47,046 nucleotides of DNA from a bacterium (GCA_029009095.1 JAQXJT010000030.1:1-47046); one strand, 5' to 3'. Counted from the first letter of the stretch, positions 1 to 8,115 are shown. Translations and numbers: made by a program. The notes: generated from the sequence alone by a model not told the origin.

Positions 1-535
1 CGCCCGGGGCCTCGACTACTACACCGGCACCGTCTACGAGACCATCCTCACCGACCACCCGGAGATCGGCAGCGTCTGCTCCGGCGGCCGCTACGACGAT
101 CTGGCCGGCCACTACACCGACCGGCAGCTCCCCGGCGTGGGCATTTCCATCGGCGTGACCCGGCTCTTCTATGTGCTGCAGGAGCAGAAAATGCTCTCCG
201 AAGACATCCTCACCGCCCCCGCCGACGCGGTGGTCATCCCCATGAGCGGCGAGGTCATGGCCCAGGCGGTCTCCGCCGCCACGGTGCTCCGCGCCGCCGG
301 CGTCAAGACCCAGGTCTACTTTGAGGAGCGGAAGTTCAAGCAGAAGATGACCTACGCGGGCAAGTCCGGCATCCCCTTCGCCCTCATCCTCGGCGAGGAC
401 GAGGCGGCGCAGGGCGTGGTGGCCGTGAAGAACATGGCCACCGGCGAGCAGCTCTCCCTGACGCCGGAGGCGGCCGCCGCCCACATCAACGCCGCGCTGG
501 AGGGCCGCCGCCGCGGCCGGGTGATCGTCGGCTGA
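1..535 (+). CDS. hisS: Histidine--tRNA ligase, C-terminal part (gene enters from the left edge)
   Basis: The reading frame is open from base 2 and ends at TGA 533-535, giving the last 177 residues. It starts inside the catalytic core: the class II HisRS signature RGLDYYTGTVYE is at the very edge, followed by SGGRYDDL and GVGISIGVTRLF, which bind histidine and ATP. The remaining ~100 residues match the HisRS anticodon-binding domain (VVIPMSGEV ... GVKTQVYFEERKFKQKMTYAGKSGIPFALILGEDE). The enzyme charges tRNA-His in the cytoplasm. A catalytically inactive HisZ paralogue is less likely because the complete RGLDYYTG and GGRYD motifs are present. The N-terminal motif 1 lies outside the window. An imperfect terminator hairpin follows. 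Confidence 0.93.
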   Translation, partial: ARGLDYYTGTVYETILTDHPEIGSVCSGGRYDDLAGHYTDRQLPGVGISIGVTRLFYVLQEQKMLSEDILTAPADAVVIPMSGEVMAQAVSAATVLRAAGVKTQVYFEERKFKQKMTYAGKSGIPFALILGEDEAAQGVVAVKNMATGEQLSLTPEAAAAHINAALEGRRRGRVIVG

Positions 536-561
536 ACCGCCGCGGCCCATATACACGATCA

Positions 562-598
562 GACGGGCGGATGGGAACATCCGCCTGCCCGTCTTTTT
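562..598 (+). terminator. Probable intrinsic terminator after hisS
   Basis: An imperfect GC-rich hairpin (arms around 562-573 and 576-593, with a small bulge) is followed by five T at 593-597. It lies between the hisS stop and the comM ribosome site. Confidence 0.6.
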
Positions 599-624
599 GC
601 GGGAAAAGGGAAGGAGGAAGCAAT

Positions 625-2142
625 ATGGTCGCCACGATCCGCTCGCTGGGTCTTTACGGCGTGGGGGGCTACGAGGTGGAGGTGGAGATCTCCCTCTCCG
701 GCGGGCTGCCCCAGTTCGATCTGGTGGGTCTGCCCGACGCCGCCGTGCGGGAGGCCCGGGAACGGGTGCGCTCGGCGCTGAAGAACAACGGCCTCTCCTT
801 CCCCGTGAGCCGCGTCACCGTCAATCTGGCTCCCGCGGACAAGAAGAAGGCGGGCACCGTCTACGATCTGCCCATCGCGCTGGGCATCCTGGCCGCCTCC
901 GACCAGCTCCCCCCGCCCGGTCGGGACGCCGCCTTCATCGGGGAGCTGTCCCTGACCGGGGAGCTGCGAGCGGTTCGCGGCGCGCTGCCCATGGCGCTGG
1001 CCGCCCGCCGGGCGGGCATCCGGAGGCTCTATGTCCCCGCCGCCAACGCCGCCGAGGCCTCCTTTGCCGAGGGGCTGGAGGTCTGCGGGGCGGCCACGCT
1101 CCCGGAGCTGCTGGCTCATCTGCGGGGAGAAGCCCCTCTCGCCCCCGTGCCGCCCCGACCGCCGCTGCCGGAGGAGCACTTTCCGGACTTTTCCGAGGTG
1201 AAGGGGCAGGAAAATGTGAAGCGGGCGCTGGAGGTGGCCGCTGCGGGCGGGCACAATGTGCTGCTCATCGGCCCGCCCGGCTCCGGCAAGTCCATGCTGG
1301 CCAAGCGGGTGCCGGGCATCCTCCCGGATATGAGCCGGGAGGAGCAGTTGGAGTCCACGGGCATCTGGAGCATCTCCGGGCTTACGGACGACAAGCATCC
1401 CATCCTGCGCCGCCGCCCCTTCCGCGCCCCGCACCACACCCTCTCCGCCGCGGCCATGGTGGGCGGCGCCCAGCTCCAGCCGGGGGAGGTATCTCTGGCC
1501 CACAACGGGGTGCTCTTTCTCGACGAGCTGCCGGAATTCCACCGGGATGTGCTGGAGGTGCTCCGGCAGCCGCTGGAGGAGCGGGAGATCATGGTCTCCC
1601 GGGCGGCGGGCAGCGCCACCTTTCCCAGCGATTTTATGCTGCTGTGCGCCATGAACCCCTGCAAGTGCGGCTGGTACGGCCAGCCGGGGCGGCGCTGCCG
1701 CTGCACGGAAAAAGCCGTCCGGGCCTATCACGGCAAGATCTCCGGCCCCCTGCTGGACCGGATCGACATCGTGGTGGAGGTGGCGCCGCTGGAGTACGGG
1801 GAGCTGCGCACCCGGGGCGAGGGGGAGAGCAGCGCGGAGATCAAGAAGCGGGTGGACAGGGCGAGAGACGTCCAGCGTGCCCGGCTGGGGGAGCGCGGCT
1901 CCAACGCCCGGATGGGCCCCGGGGACATGGAGCGTTTCTGCGCCCTCAGCCCCGAGGGGGAGGCGCTCATGGAGGGGGCCTTCCGCTCCCTGGGGCTCAC
2001 CGCCCGGAGCTATGACCGCATCCTCCGGGTGGGCCGCACCATCGCCGATCTGGCCGGGGCGGAGCAGATCGCCCCGGAGCATCTGGCCGAGGCCATCCAG
2101 TACCGCACCTACGATTTCCTCTTCGGCGGCAGCGGACGCTGA
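625..2142 (+). CDS. comM: YifB/ComM family Mg-chelatase-like AAA+ ATPase
   Basis: 505 aa from ATG 625, chosen over upstream in-frame starts because AAGGAGG sits 8 nt before it. Residues 1-165 form the ChlI-like N-terminal domain typical of YifB/ComM (LVGLPDAAVREARERVRSA). The AAA+ module follows, with Walker A GPPGSGKS at 216-223 and Walker B VLFLDE around 296-301. A cysteine cluster (MNPCKCGWYG ... CRC, 343-360) and the C-terminal Mg-chelatase domain complete it. In naturally competent Gram-negative bacteria ComM is a hexameric helicase promoting branch migration during integration of transforming DNA; its role in Clostridia is not established. Length is normal for the family. It is separated from hisS by a terminator, so it probably has its own promoter, which I could not locate. 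Confidence 0.93.
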   Translation: MVATIRSLGLYGVGGYEVEVEISLSGGLPQFDLVGLPDAAVREARERVRSALKNNGLSFPVSRVTVNLAPADKKKAGTVYDLPIALGILAASDQLPPPGRDAAFIGELSLTGELRAVRGALPMALAARRAGIRRLYVPAANAAEASFAEGLEVCGAATLPELLAHLRGEAPLAPVPPRPPLPEEHFPDFSEVKGQENVKRALEVAAAGGHNVLLIGPPGSGKSMLAKRVPGILPDMSREEQLESTGIWSISGLTDDKHPILRRRPFRAPHHTLSAAAMVGGAQLQPGEVSLAHNGVLFLDELPEFHRDVLEVLRQPLEEREIMVSRAAGSATFPSDFMLLCAMNPCKCGWYGQPGRRCRCTEKAVRAYHGKISGPLLDRIDIVVEVAPLEYGELRTRGEGESSAEIKKRVDRARDVQRARLGERGSNARMGPGDMERFCALSPEGEALMEGAFRSLGLTARSYDRILRVGRTIADLAGAEQIAPEHLAEAIQYRTYDFLFGGSGR

Positions 2143-2166
2143 GCGGGGAAAAAGGGGATTTTTCTA

Positions 2167-2195
2167 TGGAAATCTCCGGAAATGTATGCTACAAT
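2167..2195 (+). promoter_or_regulatory. Candidate sigma-A promoter for thiI
   Basis: TGGAAA at 2167-2172, 17 bp, TACAAT at 2190-2195, with a TG one base before the -10 (extended -10). It lies 38 bp upstream of the chosen thiI start. The -35 matches 4 of 6 positions. Confidence 0.5.
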
Positions 2196-2232
2196 GTACT
2201 CTTGCGAACAAAGAGGAAAGAGGACAGTTTTT

Positions 2233-3402
2233 ATGCAGGATATGATCCTACTCAAGCTCGGCGAGATCGTTCTCAAGGGCCTGAACAAGAAATATTTTGA
2301 GCAGAAGCTCATCTCCAACGTAAAGCGGCGGCTGAAGCCTCTGGGCAGCTTCAAGGTGTACTGCTTCCAGTCCACCATCTATGTGGAGCCCCAGGAAGAA
2401 GTGGACATGGACGCCGCGCTGGAGGCCATGACCCAGGTGTTTGGCGTGGTGAATGTGGTGCGGGCGGCCGCCTGCGAGAAGGACGTGGCCGCCATCGCCG
2501 AAAAGGCCATCGAATACATGGGCGAGGCCATGCGCCAGGCCCGGAGCTTCAAGGTGGAGACCCGCCGGGCGGACAAGAGCTTCCCCCTCTCCTCCATCCA
2601 GATCAGCCAGTATGTGGGCGGCGCCCTCTCCGACGCCTTCCCCGACACCGCCGTGGACGTCCACGAGCCGGAACTGACCGTCCATGTGGAGATCCGGGAC
2701 TTCGCGGCCTATGTCCACTCCCGGCCCCTGCCCGGGGCGGGCGGTATGCCCGTGGGCAGCAACGGCAGCGCCGTCACGCTGCTCTCCGGCGGCATCGACT
2801 CCCCGGTGTCCACCTATATGATCGCCAAGCGGGGCGTGCGGATGATCCCCGTACACTTCTTCTCCTTCCCCTACACCTCGGAGCTGGCCAAGGAGAAGGT
2901 CATCGACCTGGCGAAAACGCTCACCCGTTACTGCGGGCGCATGACGCTGAACATCGTGCCCTTTACCCACATTCAGGAGGAGATCCGGGACAAGTGCCCG
3001 GAGGAGTATTTCACGCTGATCATGCGCCGCTTTATGATGCGCATTGCCCAGCGCATTGCCGACTACAACGGCGCCAGGGCGCTGGTCACCGGCGAAAATC
3101 TCGGGCAGGTAGCCTCCCAGACCATGGAAGCCATGACCTGCACCGAGGCGGTGTGCACCTCCGTGGTGCTGCGGCCCCTGATCGGCTTCGACAAGGAAGA
3201 GATCGTCCGCGCCGCCCGGAAGATCGGCACCTTTGAGACCTCCACGCTGCCCTACGAGGACTGCTGCACGGTCTTTACCCCCCGCCACCCCCGGACCCGC
3301 CCCAAGCTGGCCGAGGTGGAGGAGGCGGAGAGCGCGCTGGACATCGAGGCGCTGGTGGAGGAGGCCTTCACCCACACGGAACTGATGAAACTGGACTTAT
3401 AA
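2233..3402 (+). CDS. thiI: tRNA 4-thiouridine synthase ThiI, short form without rhodanese domain
   Basis: 389 aa from ATG 2233; GAGGAAAGAGGA just upstream supports this over the earlier in-frame ATG at 2182. An N-terminal ferredoxin-like/THUMP region (about 1-165) precedes a PP-loop ATP pyrophosphatase domain with SGGIDSPV at 185-192. The family motif TGENLGQVASQTMEAM is further on. ThiI adenylates U8 of tRNA and introduces sulfur, and in many bacteria also serves thiazole synthesis. As in other Bacillota (about 400 aa), the C-terminal rhodanese domain of the E. coli protein (482 aa) is absent, so persulfide transfer must use another route. First gene of a likely thiI-methyltransferase-cinA-phosphoribosyltransferase run. 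Confidence 0.94.
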   Translation: MQDMILLKLGEIVLKGLNKKYFEQKLISNVKRRLKPLGSFKVYCFQSTIYVEPQEEVDMDAALEAMTQVFGVVNVVRAAACEKDVAAIAEKAIEYMGEAMRQARSFKVETRRADKSFPLSSIQISQYVGGALSDAFPDTAVDVHEPELTVHVEIRDFAAYVHSRPLPGAGGMPVGSNGSAVTLLSGGIDSPVSTYMIAKRGVRMIPVHFFSFPYTSELAKEKVIDLAKTLTRYCGRMTLNIVPFTHIQEEIRDKCPEEYFTLIMRRFMMRIAQRIADYNGARALVTGENLGQVASQTMEAMTCTEAVCTSVVLRPLIGFDKEEIVRAARKIGTFETSTLPYEDCCTVFTPRHPRTRPKLAEVEEAESALDIEALVEEAFTHTELMKLDL

Positions 3403-3469
3403 ACCGCGCCCCGGTCACGGGAGGCGGAGTTGGACTTCTGCTCTTCCGAAACAGGGAGATCGGAAGCCG

Positions 3470-4231
3470 ATGGAGAGAAGCATGGAAAAAGACACCGTGA
3501 TCCCCGACCCCTATGAGGATGAATCCTTCTTTCAGGAATACGGCAGGATGCCGCGAAGCGCAGAGGGCCTGCCGGCCGCCGGCGAGTGGCCGCAGATGCA
3601 AAAACTGCTGACCGGTCTTGCAAACGCCACGGTCCTGGATCTTGGCTGCGGATACGGCTGGCACGCCCGTTACGCCGCGCAGCAGGGCGCCAGGTACGTT
3701 CTGGGAATTGACGGCAGCCGAAAAATGCTGGAAAAGGCGAGAGCCATGACCGGGGATGCGCGGATCCATTACGCCCATGTCCGCATGGAGGATTTTGTCC
3801 CGGACGAAAATGCGTATGATGTGGCGATCTCCAATCTGGCGCTGCATTATATCTCCGATCTGCGCTCTGTGTACGGCAAGGTCTACGCGGCGCTGCGTCC
3901 GGGCGGATACTTCCTGATCAACATGGAGCACCCGGTGTTTACTTCGGGCGTAAATCAGACCTTTATCACCGGCTGCGACGGCAAAGGGAAGTACTGGCCG
4001 GTGGATCAATACTTTGTGGAAGGCGAACGGCGGACGGATTTTCTGGGGAAAGGCATCCTCAAGCAGCACCACACATTGACGACCATCCTCAACGGGCTTA
4101 TTCAGAGCGGTTTTTCTCTCGACGCGGTCGAGGAAGTGCAGCCCGACAGGGCGGCGATCGAAGCAAACGGCTGGTGGGACGAGCTGAAACGGCCCATGAT
4201 GCTGCTTGTGAAAGCGGGAAAACGCCGCTGA
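3470..4231 (+). CDS. Class I SAM-dependent methyltransferase (UbiE/COQ5-like), substrate unknown
   Basis: 253 aa from ATG 3470; a second ATG at 3482 has a better-placed GGAGAG and would give 249 aa, so the start is uncertain. The Rossmann fold is clear: motif I TVLDLGCGYGWHARYAA, motif II acidic end VLGIDGSRKMLEKAR, then VAISNLALHYISD and LRPGGYFLINMEHP. These are typical of Methyltransf_11/25 proteins acting on small molecules. The target cannot be deduced. It sits 67 bp after thiI and 48 bp before cinA. Its codon usage looks less GC-biased than that of its neighbours (more AAA, GAT, TTT), a mild hint of later insertion into this operon. Confidence 0.85.
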   Translation: MERSMEKDTVIPDPYEDESFFQEYGRMPRSAEGLPAAGEWPQMQKLLTGLANATVLDLGCGYGWHARYAAQQGARYVLGIDGSRKMLEKARAMTGDARIHYAHVRMEDFVPDENAYDVAISNLALHYISDLRSVYGKVYAALRPGGYFLINMEHPVFTSGVNQTFITGCDGKGKYWPVDQYFVEGERRTDFLGKGILKQHHTLTTILNGLIQSGFSLDAVEEVQPDRAAIEANGWWDELKRPMMLLVKAGKRR

Positions 4232-4279
4232 AGAAGGACTGATCCATCACTCTCCGACGGACAAAAGGGGGCACACAAC

Positions 4280-5521
4280 ATGAATGCCGAGATCATTTCC
4301 GTGGGCACGGAGCTGCTGCTGGGCCACACCGCCAACACCGACGCCCGGGATCTTTCCGAGATGCTCGCGGAGCTGGGCATCAACGTATACTGGCACACCG
4401 TGGTGGGGGACAACCCCCGGCGGCTCATTCAGGCGGTGGACATCGCCCGCTTCCGCTCCGATCTGATCATCACCACCGGGGGGCTCGGCCCCACCTGCGA
4501 CGATCTCACCAAGCAGACGCTGGCCCGGGCCTTCTCCCTGCCCCTCTACCGGGACGCGGAGGAGGAGACCTTTCTCCGGGCCTGGTTCGCCTCCAAAAAG
4601 GGCAGCGCCCCCTTCACCGAGAACAATCTCCAGCAGGCCGATCTGCCCCTGGGCTGTACCGTGTTCCACAACGACTGGGGCACGGCCCCCGGCTGCGCCT
4701 TTGAAAAGGACGGCATCACCGTCATCATGCTTCCCGGCCCTCCCGCCGAGTGCCGGGATATGTTCCGCCACCGGGCCATGCCCTATCTCCGGGAGCGCTG
4801 TGGGGGAGAGGTGATCCGCTCCCACAAGATGCACCTGCTGGGCATCGGCGAGAGCGAGATGGAATCCCGGCTCCGCCCGTTGATGGAGAGCCTCACCAAT
4901 CCCACCCTGGCCCCCTACGCCAAAACCGGGGAGTGCTTCGTCCGCGTCACCGCCAAGGCGGCCACAGAGGAGGACTGCGAGGCGCTGATGGCCCCGGTGA
5001 TGGAGCAGGTGCGGCAGGCCGTGGGCGACTACCTCTACGGCGTGGACGAGGAGTCGCTGGAAGCGCTGGTCTCCCGGCTGCTGCGGGAAAAGGGCATGAC
5101 CCTCGCCGCCGCCGAGAGCTGCACCGGCGGACTCCTGGCCAAGCGGATGACCGACCTGCCGGGCGCCTCGGACATTTTCCGGGGCGGCGTCACCGTGTAC
5201 ACCGAGGCGGCGAAAACCGCCCTGCTGGGCATCAAGCCCGGCTTCATCGCCGAACACGGGGTGGTCTCCGCCGCCGTGGCGGGGAAAATGGCCCGGCGGG
5301 TACGCAAGCGGCTGGGCGCGGACATCGGCGTGGGCATCACCGGCTGGGCAGGGCCCGGCGGAGAGGATGTGGGGCTGGTGTACGTGGGCGTCGCTTGGGA
5401 GGGCGAGAGCGTGGTGCGGCGGCTCCAGTGCGGGAACATGACCAGGGAGCGCATCCGCTGCATCGCGGCCAACAACGCCCTGGACATGGTACGCCGCTGC
5501 CTCTGCGGCGCGGAACTGTGA
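4280..5521 (+). CDS. cinA: CinA family protein (putative nicotinamide-nucleotide amidase / ADP-ribose pyrophosphatase)
   Basis: 413 aa from ATG 4280, with AAAAGGGGG upstream. The N-terminal MoCF-like domain shows ISVGTELLLGH, TGGLGPTCDDLTKQTLA and MLPGPPAEC. The C-terminal CinA domain shows AAAESCTGGLLAKRMTDLPGAS, YTEAAKTALLGI and a GITGWAGPGGEDVGLVYVGV block. The C-terminal domain of this family deamidates nicotinamide mononucleotide, recycling NAD by-products, and the N-terminal domain hydrolyses ADP-ribose in characterised members. The historical link to competence (cinA with recA) is not supported by these neighbours. The family's usual GIAGPGGG loop appears here as GITGWAGPGG, a small deviation. 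Length is normal. Confidence 0.93.
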   Translation: MNAEIISVGTELLLGHTANTDARDLSEMLAELGINVYWHTVVGDNPRRLIQAVDIARFRSDLIITTGGLGPTCDDLTKQTLARAFSLPLYRDAEEETFLRAWFASKKGSAPFTENNLQQADLPLGCTVFHNDWGTAPGCAFEKDGITVIMLPGPPAECRDMFRHRAMPYLRERCGGEVIRSHKMHLLGIGESEMESRLRPLMESLTNPTLAPYAKTGECFVRVTAKAATEEDCEALMAPVMEQVRQAVGDYLYGVDEESLEALVSRLLREKGMTLAAAESCTGGLLAKRMTDLPGASDIFRGGVTVYTEAAKTALLGIKPGFIAEHGVVSAAVAGKMARRVRKRLGADIGVGITGWAGPGGEDVGLVYVGVAWEGESVVRRLQCGNMTRERIRCIAANNALDMVRRCLCGAEL

Positions 5522-5559
5522 ATTCTACTGGCACACCAGATACATAGGAGGAAGCAAAC

Positions 5560-6108
5560 ATGACTTACACCATTGACATTGCCGGGCTGAAGCGCGATCT
5601 GCCTATCTGCCCGCTGAACGACAGCCTTGCCATCGGCGCGTTCGTGATGTTCGGGGATGTGGAGATCACCCGGCACGCGGCGGAGAAGCTGCTGGAGAAG
5701 CTGCCGGAGGTGGACTACCTGATCGCCCCCGAGGCCAAGGCCATCCCGCTGATCTACGAGATGTCCCGCCAGAGCGGCATCCCCTACCTGTTGGCCCGGA
5801 AGAAGGCCAAGGCCTATATGAGCGGGATCTTCGAAGTCACCGTCCAGTCCATCACCACCGCCGGAGAGCAGACGCTGGTCATCGACACTGCCGACGCCGA
5901 AGCCATGAACGGCAAGCGCATCGCCATCGTGGACGATGTGATCTCCACCGGCGAGAGCCTGCGGGCCATGGAGGCGCTGGTGGGCAAGGCCGGCGGCAAC
6001 ATCGCTGCCCGGGCCGCCGTGCTGGCCGAGGGCGACGCCGCCAACCGGGACGACATCCTCTTCCTGGCCCCCCTGCCTCTGTTCAAGCCCGACGGCACCG
6101 TGCTCTGA
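5560..6108 (+). CDS. APRT-like phosphoribosyltransferase
   Basis: 182 aa from ATG 5560 with AGGAGG 8 nt upstream. The PRPP-binding signature IAIVDDVISTGES (about residues 124-136) and the hinge IAPEAKAIPLIYEMSRQSGIPY are those of type I phosphoribosyltransferases close to adenine phosphoribosyltransferase. The N-terminus (TIDIAGLKRDLPICPLNDSLAIGAFVMFGDVE) and the C-terminal PLPLFKPD differ from canonical Apt. I therefore call it an APRT-like paralogue that salvages a purine or related base; substrate uncertain. It is 38 bp after cinA, a second nucleotide-recycling gene, and is followed by a strong terminator. Confidence 0.85.
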   Translation: MTYTIDIAGLKRDLPICPLNDSLAIGAFVMFGDVEITRHAAEKLLEKLPEVDYLIAPEAKAIPLIYEMSRQSGIPYLLARKKAKAYMSGIFEVTVQSITTAGEQTLVIDTADAEAMNGKRIAIVDDVISTGESLRAMEALVGKAGGNIAARAAVLAEGDAANRDDILFLAPLPLFKPDGTVL

Positions 6109-6120
6109 AAACAAAAGATA

Positions 6121-6168
6121 AACGTCCTCCCCGGCTCAGGTCACATTCTGAGCCGGGGAGGACGTTTT
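6121..6168. terminator. Strong bidirectional terminator between two convergent genes
   Basis: A perfect 19-bp inverted repeat (6121-6139 and 6148-6166) with an 8-nt loop and T tracts on both strands. It lies between the phosphoribosyltransferase gene (plus) and the Rrf2 gene (minus), and can end both transcripts. Confidence 0.92.
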
Positions 6169-6176
6169 CGCGCGCC

Positions 6177-6611
6177 TTACTTCTCCAGAGCGGCATGGTA
6201 GTCCGCCACGAGCTTCTCCAGGGTAATCGACTGCATACTCTCGATCATATCCGCCCGGAGCGCACCGTAGGTTTGATCCAGCACGCCCCTGATATTTCGC
6301 CCCACCGGGCAGAACGGCGACGGCGCGGCGTGGATGCCGATCATCTTGTCCAGCGCCTCCGGGTCCACCGCCGCGCAGACGCGGTACAGCGTGATCTCCC
6401 GCAGGGGGACGGCGATCGTCGCCCCGCCGGTGCCGGACTTCACATCGATGATGCCGTCCTTCCTCATGGCGCTGATGAGATTGCGGATGGTGACCGGGTT
6501 GCACCCGGTGGAAAGAGAGAGAAGCTCGCTGGTCACCTTTTTCGCCCCGCCGTACTCGTGGATAAAGAGCAGACAGTGCAGGGCAATGGAACATTTATTG
6601 CTGATATGCAT
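6177..6611 (-). CDS. Rrf2 family transcriptional regulator
   Basis: 144 aa from ATG at 6611, which has GCGGAGG 9 nt upstream; the longer in-frame start at 6698 would overlap the divergent promoter. The winged-helix domain is typical: MHISNKCSIALHCLLFIHEYG, TGCNPVTIRNLISAMRKDGII and the wing SGTGGATIAVPLREITLYRV. Rrf2 proteins sense Fe-S status, NO or cysteine metabolism. Iron-sulfur members carry three conserved cysteines in the C-terminal half; here only one is visible there (PSPFCPVG), so a cluster-free member like CymR or YwnA is more likely. It is transcribed divergently from the EFR1 gene and probably controls it and itself. Confidence 0.88.
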   Translation of the reverse strand: MHISNKCSIALHCLLFIHEYGGAKKVTSELLSLSTGCNPVTIRNLISAMRKDGIIDVKSGTGGATIAVPLREITLYRVCAAVDPEALDKMIGIHAAPSPFCPVGRNIRGVLDQTYGALRADMIESMQSITLEKLVADYHAALEK

Positions 6612-6632
6612 GGCATCGATCCTCCGCAGCCC

Positions 6633-6692
6633 ATGGTAGCACAAAGAAGCCGCGTTGTAAAGATTGACACTACAGCATGGGACTGCTATAAT
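6633..6692. promoter_or_regulatory. Back-to-back divergent promoters, Rrf2 regulator and EFR1 gene
   Basis: Plus strand: TTGACA 6664-6669, 17 bp, TATAAT 6687-6692, a full-consensus sigma-A promoter for the EFR1 gene. Minus strand: TTTACA (complement of 6656-6661), 17 bp, TACCAT (complement of 6633-6638) for the regulator. The two -35 boxes are 2 bp apart. Confidence 0.8.
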
Positions 6693-6696
6693 GGCC

Positions 6697-6723
6697 AAGA
6701 TGTAGTTATAACTTTTACATCTT
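6697..6723. promoter_or_regulatory. Candidate operator between the EFR1 promoter and its ribosome site
   Basis: AAGATGTA (6697-6704) and TACATCTT (6716-6723) form an 8-bp inverted repeat around an 11-bp core that itself contains the palindrome AGTTATAACT (6704-6713). It is placed just after the -10 box, where a bound dimer would block initiation. The Rrf2 protein is the obvious candidate binder, by position only. Confidence 0.55.
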
Positions 6724-6736
6724 GGGAGGAATTCAT

Positions 6737-7492
6737 ATGAAATGCTATCAATTTGTGTTCAGCCCCACCGGGGGAACGAAGAGAGCGGCGGACGCCCTTA
6801 CGCAAAGCTGGCCACAGCCCGAGAGCATAGACCTGTCCGCACCGGATGCCCGGGAAGCCGTCCCCGTCTGCGAAGCGGACGGCCTTGCCCTGATCGCCAT
6901 GCCATCTTTTGGGGGCGTCGCGCCCCGGCTGGCGCTGGAGCGGCTCGCCTCGATCCGGGGGAACGGCGCCAGGTGCGTGATTGCGGCGGTTTACGGGAAC
7001 CGGGCCTATGAGGACACCCTCGTCCAAATGGCTGATTACGCGGAGAAGGCCGGTTTCCGGGTGATCGCGGCGGTTTCCGCCGTGGCGGAGCACTCCATTG
7101 TCCATCAGTACGCCGCGGGCAGGCCGGACGAAACCGACCGCAGAGAGCTTGGGGAGTTTGGGGCCAGGATCCTGGAAAAAGCGGGGCGCGGCGAGCTCTC
7201 CACTCCCGCCATCCCGGGCAACCGGCCCTACAAGAGCGCCGGGGGCGGTATGATCCCCAGGGCGGACGCCTCCTGCACGGGCTGCGGACTGTGCGCCAGG
7301 CGGTGCCCGGCGGGGGCCATCGCCGCAGAGAATCCCAGAGCTACCGACAAGGGCAAATGTATCTCCTGTATGCGCTGTGTCTCTGAGTGCCCGGCGAAGG
7401 CAAGAAAAGTCAGCGGACTTATGACGTCCATCGCCGCGCTGGCGATCAAAAAGGCCTGTTCTGTCCGGAAGGCCAACGAGCTGTTTCTGTAA
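6737..7492 (+). CDS. EFR1 family flavodoxin-ferredoxin protein
   Basis: 251 aa from ATG 6737 with GGGAGGA 6 nt upstream. Residues 1-165 are flavodoxin-like, opening with the FMN phosphate loop FVFSPTGGTKRAAD. The C-terminal part carries two 4Fe-4S motifs: CTGCGLCARRCP (C180, C183, C186, C190) and CISCMRCVSECP (C208, C211, C214, C218). Such EFR1 proteins are common in anaerobes and are inferred to move electrons between FMN and ferredoxin-type clusters; the physiological partner is unknown. The perfect-consensus promoter, dyad operator and divergent Rrf2 gene suggest strong expression that is switched off under some redox, iron or sulfur condition. Confidence 0.88.
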   Translation: MKCYQFVFSPTGGTKRAADALTQSWPQPESIDLSAPDAREAVPVCEADGLALIAMPSFGGVAPRLALERLASIRGNGARCVIAAVYGNRAYEDTLVQMADYAEKAGFRVIAAVSAVAEHSIVHQYAAGRPDETDRRELGEFGARILEKAGRGELSTPAIPGNRPYKSAGGGMIPRADASCTGCGLCARRCPAGAIAAENPRATDKGKCISCMRCVSECPAKARKVSGLMTSIAALAIKKACSVRKANELFL

Positions 7493-7505
7493 GATACGCG
7501 GGGGC

Positions 7506-7643
7506 TCAAACCGGGCAGAAGCGGAGCAGCCGTGTATTGAGCATTTTCGCAAGCCCCTCCAGCAGATTCCCGCCCCGGTTCTCTCCCCCGGCGCGGCCAT
7601 GCCGCCCGCCCCGGGCCGTCCGTTCTTCTTCACTCATGTGCAT
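7506..7643 (-). pseudogene. Possible 5' remnant of an exporter gene downstream of the MarR gene
   Basis: 45-codon frame from ATG 7643, overlapping the last 14 bases of the MarR gene. A good ribosome site (AGGAGAGGGGG) precedes it. The start (MHMSEEERTARGGRHGRAGG) resembles the charged, Gly/Arg-rich N-terminus of ABC exporter half-transporters that often follow MarR genes in Clostridia; the frame then ends after an unrelated-looking tail (GLAKMLNTRLLRFCPV). No Walker motifs or membrane segments remain. I read it as a stump left by a deletion, but a genuine small protein cannot be excluded. It stops 14 bp from the convergent EFR1 gene. Confidence 0.35.
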
Positions 7644-8115
7644 GGCGCCGTCCCCCTCTCCTGTGGTGATACTCCCGGTTATGATGATCCTGCTCCCCGT
7701 CCTCACGGGCAAGGAACGCGCAGAGCTTGCCGCAGGCGGAGAGGAAGATGGCGGCCTCCTCCTCCGTCAGACACTTGAGGAGCCGCTCGTTCTCCTCCCG
7801 TCTGCTTTTCTCCTGGGCGTCCATCTCCGCCTTGGCCCGCTCCGTCAGAAAGACCCGTTTGGCCCGGGCGTCGCTCTCGTCCCTCTCCCGGGTCAGATAT
7901 CCCTGCCGCTCCAGACGGTTCAGCGCGTCCGTGACGGAAGCAGGCCGCATTTCCAGCTGCCCGACCAGCTCCGACGCCCGGATCCCGTCGTTGTGCCGCA
8001 GCACCCAGAGGATGCGGTAGCTCATGTGGGGCAGTTCCTCATGCTTCAGGGGACGGCGGCGCATCATCCGGAAAAGGCGCGCAACGGCGCCGATCACATC
8101 TTGGTTCTCGTCCAC
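7630..8115 (-). CDS. MarR family transcriptional regulator
   Basis: 161 aa from GTG 8115, with GGAGG 7 nt upstream. The winged-helix core is clear: MSYRILWVLRHNDGIRASELVGQLEMRPASVTDALNRLERQGYLTRERDESDARAKRVFLTERA. The C-terminal tail is very basic and His-rich (HHNREYHHRRGGRRHAHE). MarR dimers usually repress their own promoter and a neighbouring efflux or stress gene and are released by small ligands. The promoter region has two near-identical operators, which supports autoregulation. The expected downstream transporter is missing apart from a possible stump. Confidence 0.88.
   Translation of the reverse strand: MDENQDVIGAVARLFRMMRRRPLKHEELPHMSYRILWVLRHNDGIRASELVGQLEMRPASVTDALNRLERQGYLTRERDESDARAKRVFLTERAKAEMDAQEKSRREENERLLKCLTEEEAAIFLSACGKLCAFLAREDGEQDHHNREYHHRRGGRRHAHE

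Noticed and set aside
2182-2232. Longer thiI start at 2182
   Set aside because: It would overlap the promoter's start point and place 17 non-homologous residues before the conserved N-terminus; the ATG at 2233 has the better ribosome site.
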